A stretch of DNA of 8,589 nt from CAZYMF01 sp964648215 (GTDB lineage: Bacteria; Desulfobacterota; Binatia; HRBIN30; JACQVA1), in NCBI GenBank assembly GCA_964648215.1, contig CAZYMF010000207.1:1-8589 (forward strand). The letters are read 5' to 3'. The notes beneath the pieces were generated by a model. It saw nothing but the letters and a program-made list of their open reading frames with translations, had not been told where the DNA came from and did no database searches. Both the position numbers and the translations under genes were made by a program. How positions within the stretch are numbered: position 1 is the first letter of the stretch; every line of letters begins with the position of its first letter. Positions 5,955 to 8,589 of this stretch are shown in pieces.

Positions 5955-8234
5955 TCAGCAACTCTGGCTGGGGGAGAGCTCCGTTGGCGCCGGCGCCGCG
6001 TCGACGACCGGCGGGCGTCGTGAGGGGCCGGCGTCGAAATCGAGCGGTACCCACACGCGGAAGGTGGAGCCTCGCCCCGGCTCGCTCTCCACGACGATCG
6101 TCCCGCCCAGCATGGTGACGAAACGCCAGGCAATGTGCAGTCCCAAGCCGGCACCGCCGTAGCGGCGCGTCGGCGAGCTGTCGGCCTGGCGGAAGGGCTC
6201 GAAGATGATGGGCAGGGCCTCCGGGTCGATGCCGATGCCGGTATCGCTGACGGAGACCTCGACGCCACCGTCGATCTCATGCGCCGCGGCCGTCACCCGA
6301 CCTCGATCGGTGAACTTGACGGCATTGGTGAGGAGATTCTTGAGAACGATTTTGAGCTTGGTGCCGTCGCTGCGCAGCACCGGCAGCGCCGGATCGACTC
6401 GGTACTCGAAGTCGACCTCGGTCTTGGGCCACCGCTCGCGCACCTCGGCACCGGCCTCGGTAATCAGCTCGCGCAGATCCACGGCCTGGACGTCGAGGGA
6501 GAGCAGCCCCGCCTGCAGATGGTTGAGGTCGAGCGTCGCGTTGATCAGGTCGAGAAGCTCGGCGGTGCTCTTCTGGATGCGACGCAGGCCGTCGGCCTGC
6601 TCCTCGTTGACTGTCCCGAAGACGCCTTCGAGCAGCAGCTCGTCGTAGCCCATGATGATGTTCAACGGCGTGCGCAGCTCGTGCGACATGGTCGCCACGA
6701 AGTCGGCCTTCAGTCGATCGGCCCGTTTGAGCTGTTCGACCAGACGCGTGTTCTCCATCGCCAGAGAGGCGGTCTGGGCAATGCCGCGGAAGATGCGGCG
6801 TTGCTGCCCGCTGAATCTCTGCGGCTCGCGGTTGCCCGCAACCAGGATTCCGACGACGTCGTCACCTCGCCGCAAGGCCGTGTACAGCGCGTTGGTCACC
6901 CCACACCCGCGTTGCGCATCGAGAAGGCCGGCATCGCCGCCAATGGGCGTCCCCACCTCGACGATGTCATCGGTTTCCAGCCGTGGCAGCGGCAAGATCT
7001 TTGCCGGCCACGCCAATGAGTGCAGCGTCTCCTCTTGCGTGGGCGAGTATCCATACGTCGAGGCGGTCGCGAATCCCTGCTGCTGCGGCTGCCAGATCAG
7101 CACGTGGCTCGCCGACGCGCCCAGCGCCTCGACCACCAGGCGGCACAGGCGATCGAGCAACGCCGGCGTGCTGACGACCGAGATCAGCGCGCGCCCCACC
7201 TGCGCCAACGCCGCGGCCACCCGCGCCTCCTCCTGTGCGGCCCGGTAGAGCTCCGCGGCCTCGATGGCCACGGCCAGCTGTCGCCCGATGCCTTCGCACA
7301 AGGCGACCTGATCCGCGTCGAAAGGCGGCTTGCCGGCGGCGTTCGCCACCACCAGGGCGCCGAGATAGTGCTGGCGCACGCGTAGGGGGACCGCCAGGAT
7401 CGAGTGTACGCCGAACGGCTCGTAGAACCGCTCCGGTATGCACCCGTGCGAGCGGACGTCGTTCAGCACCACGGTCTCGCCACGCTCGAGAATCGCCGCC
7501 GGCGGGTCCTGCCCGCGCACGATCAGCGCTTCGGTCGGCGCCACCAGCGCGGCGGGAATCCCGTAGTGAGCGCGCACGGCGACGACGCCCCGCTCGGCAT
7601 CGACGCACAAGATCGCCACCCGGTCGCACGGCAGCACCTCGGCGGTTCGCCGCTGGACGCGATGCAGGAGCTCCCGCACGTCGAGTGTGCCGCTGATGTC
7701 GCGGGCCACCTCGAGCAGCTCGCGGTAGCGCTTCTCACTGGCGCGTAGCTCCAGCTGCGCACGCCGGCGTTCGCGCCGCCCCTCCGCCTCGCGCAGCTCG
7801 CGTGTCACCGCCGGCACCAGACGGCCGAGTCGATCCTTGCTCAGGTAGTCGTGCGCACCCGCCTTCATGGCGGCCACCGCGATCTCCTCGCCGATGGCTC
7901 CCGAGACGATGAGGATGGGCAGATCGAGCCCGCTCTGCTGCAGGACCTCGAGCGCGCGCGGCGCGCTGAAGCACGGCATGTCGTGGTCGGTGATGACGAG
8001 GTCCCACTCCTGCTCGCGCAAGGCCGCCATCATCGTATCGCTCGTCTCCACCCGACGGCAGCGGACCCGGAAGCCGCCGCGGTGCAGCTCGCGCAGAACC
8101 AGCTCCGCGTCGTCTGTGGAATCTTCGACCAGCAGCAGGCGCAGCGGTCGGGGTGCCGGTGAACCAGAAGAGCTGATCGCCGCCGTTTGGCTCTCGGGCG
8201 GAGGGAGCAATGTCTCACCGTCCTCCCAGGCCAT
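5955..8234 (-). CDS. Soluble hybrid sensor histidine kinase: receiver-GAF-GAF-HisKA-HATPase
   Basis: This is a 759-residue cytosolic two-component kinase (no membrane helices seen). An N-terminal receiver (about 31-150) has acidic pocket Glu37/Asp38, phospho-acceptor Asp83 in ITDHDMP, Ser111 in IVSGAIGEE and Lys133 in DYLSKD. A helical linker leads to GAF 1 (about 170-330) and GAF 2 (about 345-498). The HisKA H-box is FVATMSHELRTPLN (512-525) with His518. The ATPase domain has N-box NLLTNAVKFT (633-642), G1 DTGIGID (664-670), an F-box around IFEPFRQAD (677-685) and G2 GGAGLGL (693-699). All catalytic residues look intact. GAF domains often bind small ligands or chromophores, but the signal here is unknown. 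The reading frame extends upstream to a GTG at 8414, but that extra 60-codon stretch is Arg-rich, without a domain, and has poor third-position GC. I therefore prefer the ATG at 8234; its ribosome site is weak, and a TTG at 8210 after GGGAGG is another option. Confidence 0.93.
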   Translation of the reverse strand: MAWEDGETLLPPPESQTAAISSSGSPAPRPLRLLLVEDSTDDAELVLRELHRGGFRVRCRRVETSDTMMAALREQEWDLVITDHDMPCFSAPRALEVLQQSGLDLPILIVSGAIGEEIAVAAMKAGAHDYLSKDRLGRLVPAVTRELREAEGRRERRRAQLELRASEKRYRELLEVARDISGTLDVRELLHRVQRRTAEVLPCDRVAILCVDAERGVVAVRAHYGIPAALVAPTEALIVRGQDPPAAILERGETVVLNDVRSHGCIPERFYEPFGVHSILAVPLRVRQHYLGALVVANAAGKPPFDADQVALCEGIGRQLAVAIEAAELYRAAQEEARVAAALAQVGRALISVVSTPALLDRLCRLVVEALGASASHVLIWQPQQQGFATASTYGYSPTQEETLHSLAWPAKILPLPRLETDDIVEVGTPIGGDAGLLDAQRGCGVTNALYTALRRGDDVVGILVAGNREPQRFSGQQRRIFRGIAQTASLAMENTRLVEQLKRADRLKADFVATMSHELRTPLNIIMGYDELLLEGVFGTVNEEQADGLRRIQKSTAELLDLINATLDLNHLQAGLLSLDVQAVDLRELITEAGAEVRERWPKTEVDFEYRVDPALPVLRSDGTKLKIVLKNLLTNAVKFTDRGRVTAAAHEIDGGVEVSVSDTGIGIDPEALPIIFEPFRQADSSPTRRYGGAGLGLHIAWRFVTMLGGTIVVESEPGRGSTFRVWVPLDFDAGPSRRPPVVDAAPAPTELSPSQSC

Positions 8235-8441
8235 CTCTTGCGCATTCGCATGCACGCCAATCGACAGAGCAAGGGATGCGCCAGCATCCCGACGGCAACG
8301 CGGCTTTCCCAACCGCCGGCTCGGGAAGGATTTTCGGCCCTGCCCCGGGCCGGGTTCGGCCGTCGCCGCCGGCCGCGCTTGCCGCTTCGTTGGCGCTCGG
8401 CAGCGGACCGTCACGTGACTGTCGCGAGGCTCCGTCGCTGC
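8235..8441. other. Probable intergenic region upstream of the kinase
   Basis: This stretch of about 207 bp lies between the stop of the upstream membrane protein and the preferred kinase start. It is open in the kinase frame back to the GTG at 8414, so part could be an N-terminal extension. Codon third positions in it are less GC-rich than in the kinase proper. A weak stem (ttccc at 8306-8310 with gggaa at 8323-8327, followed by ttttc on the plus strand) is visible. I find no convincing promoter. Confidence 0.45.
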
Positions 8442-8589
8442 TCAGATCTTCACGAAGATGCGGCGGCGATAGAGAATCGCCATCAGGCCGAGCCAGAGCA
8501 GGCCATAGAGCACGGCATACGGCAGCGCCGCGTGAGCCCGGCTGGCCCCAGGGCAAGGAAGCAATGCGCCCCTTCCGTTCGGCGCCCGC
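8442..8589 (-). CDS. C-terminal end of a membrane protein (partial, 48 residues)
   Basis: An open frame enters from the right edge on the minus strand and ends at TGA 8444-8442. The last 29 residues are AALPYAVLYGLLWLGLMAIL followed by YRRRIFVKI: one hydrophobic helix and then a positively charged cytoplasmic tail, as expected for the end of an integral membrane protein. This helix-plus-RRR ending is common in ABC-2-type permeases, but too little is present to assign a family. The part near the edge (about residues 1-19) has no recognisable feature. It is cut by the window, so start and full length are unknown. Confidence 0.6.
   Translation of the reverse strand, partial: RAPNGRGALLPCPGASRAHAALPYAVLYGLLWLGLMAILYRRRIFVKI

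Noticed and set aside
3400..6162. A 920-codon open frame on the plus strand, antisense to subunits I, C, H and the kinase end
   Set aside because: It crosses four well-recognised minus-strand genes. Its product is rich in Arg, Gln, His and Pro with no known domain. In very GC-rich genes the antisense frame is often free of stops, so this is a shadow.
8301..8335. Possible terminator hairpin followed by ttttc on the plus strand
   Set aside because: The stem is only about five to seven pairs with a wobble, the T-run is short, and no plus-strand gene ends there.
1..8589. Search for CRISPR arrays, tRNA or rRNA genes, insertion sequences and attachment sites
   Set aside because: No regularly spaced repeats, RNA-gene signatures, transposase motifs or terminal inverted repeats were seen. 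The window is almost fully covered by protein genes.

Overview
The window is GC-rich throughout, with no eukaryotic features and tightly packed genes that start with ATG or GTG behind purine-rich ribosome sites. This fits a high-GC bacterium. The proteins look bacterial (V/A-type rotary ATPase, cytosolic two-component kinase), but I cannot name the lineage from sequence alone. All recognisable genes lie on the minus strand, so transcription runs from high to low coordinates.

Layout in transcription order: (1) the last 48 residues of a membrane protein entering from the right edge, stop at 8442-8444; (2) a gap of about 200 bp; (3) a soluble sensor kinase with receiver, GAF, GAF, HisKA and HATPase domains, 8234-5955; (4) a gap of 60-140 bp, depending on the start chosen for the next gene; (5) a V/A-type ATPase operon in the order H(G-like)-C-I-K-F-E-A, from about 5816 to the left edge. 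Subunit A is cut at residue 327. The B and D subunits, not seen here, would be expected beyond coordinate 1.

The seven ATPase genes form one transcription unit, with gaps of at most 26 bp and two 4-bp stop/start overlaps. A (with B) hydrolyses or makes ATP. E and H form the peripheral stalk. C (d-like) and F belong to the central stalk. K forms the membrane rotor ring. I is the membrane stator carrying the half-channels and the essential arginine. Points worth a second look are the gene order, the long N-terminal extension with an extra hydrophobic helix on subunit K, the lack of sodium-ligand residues in K (suggesting proton coupling), a variant catalytic P-loop, and the kinase just upstream. 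I see no CRISPR array, tRNA, rRNA, insertion sequence or clearly novel system. The very long plus-strand ORFs are shadows of GC-rich minus-strand genes.
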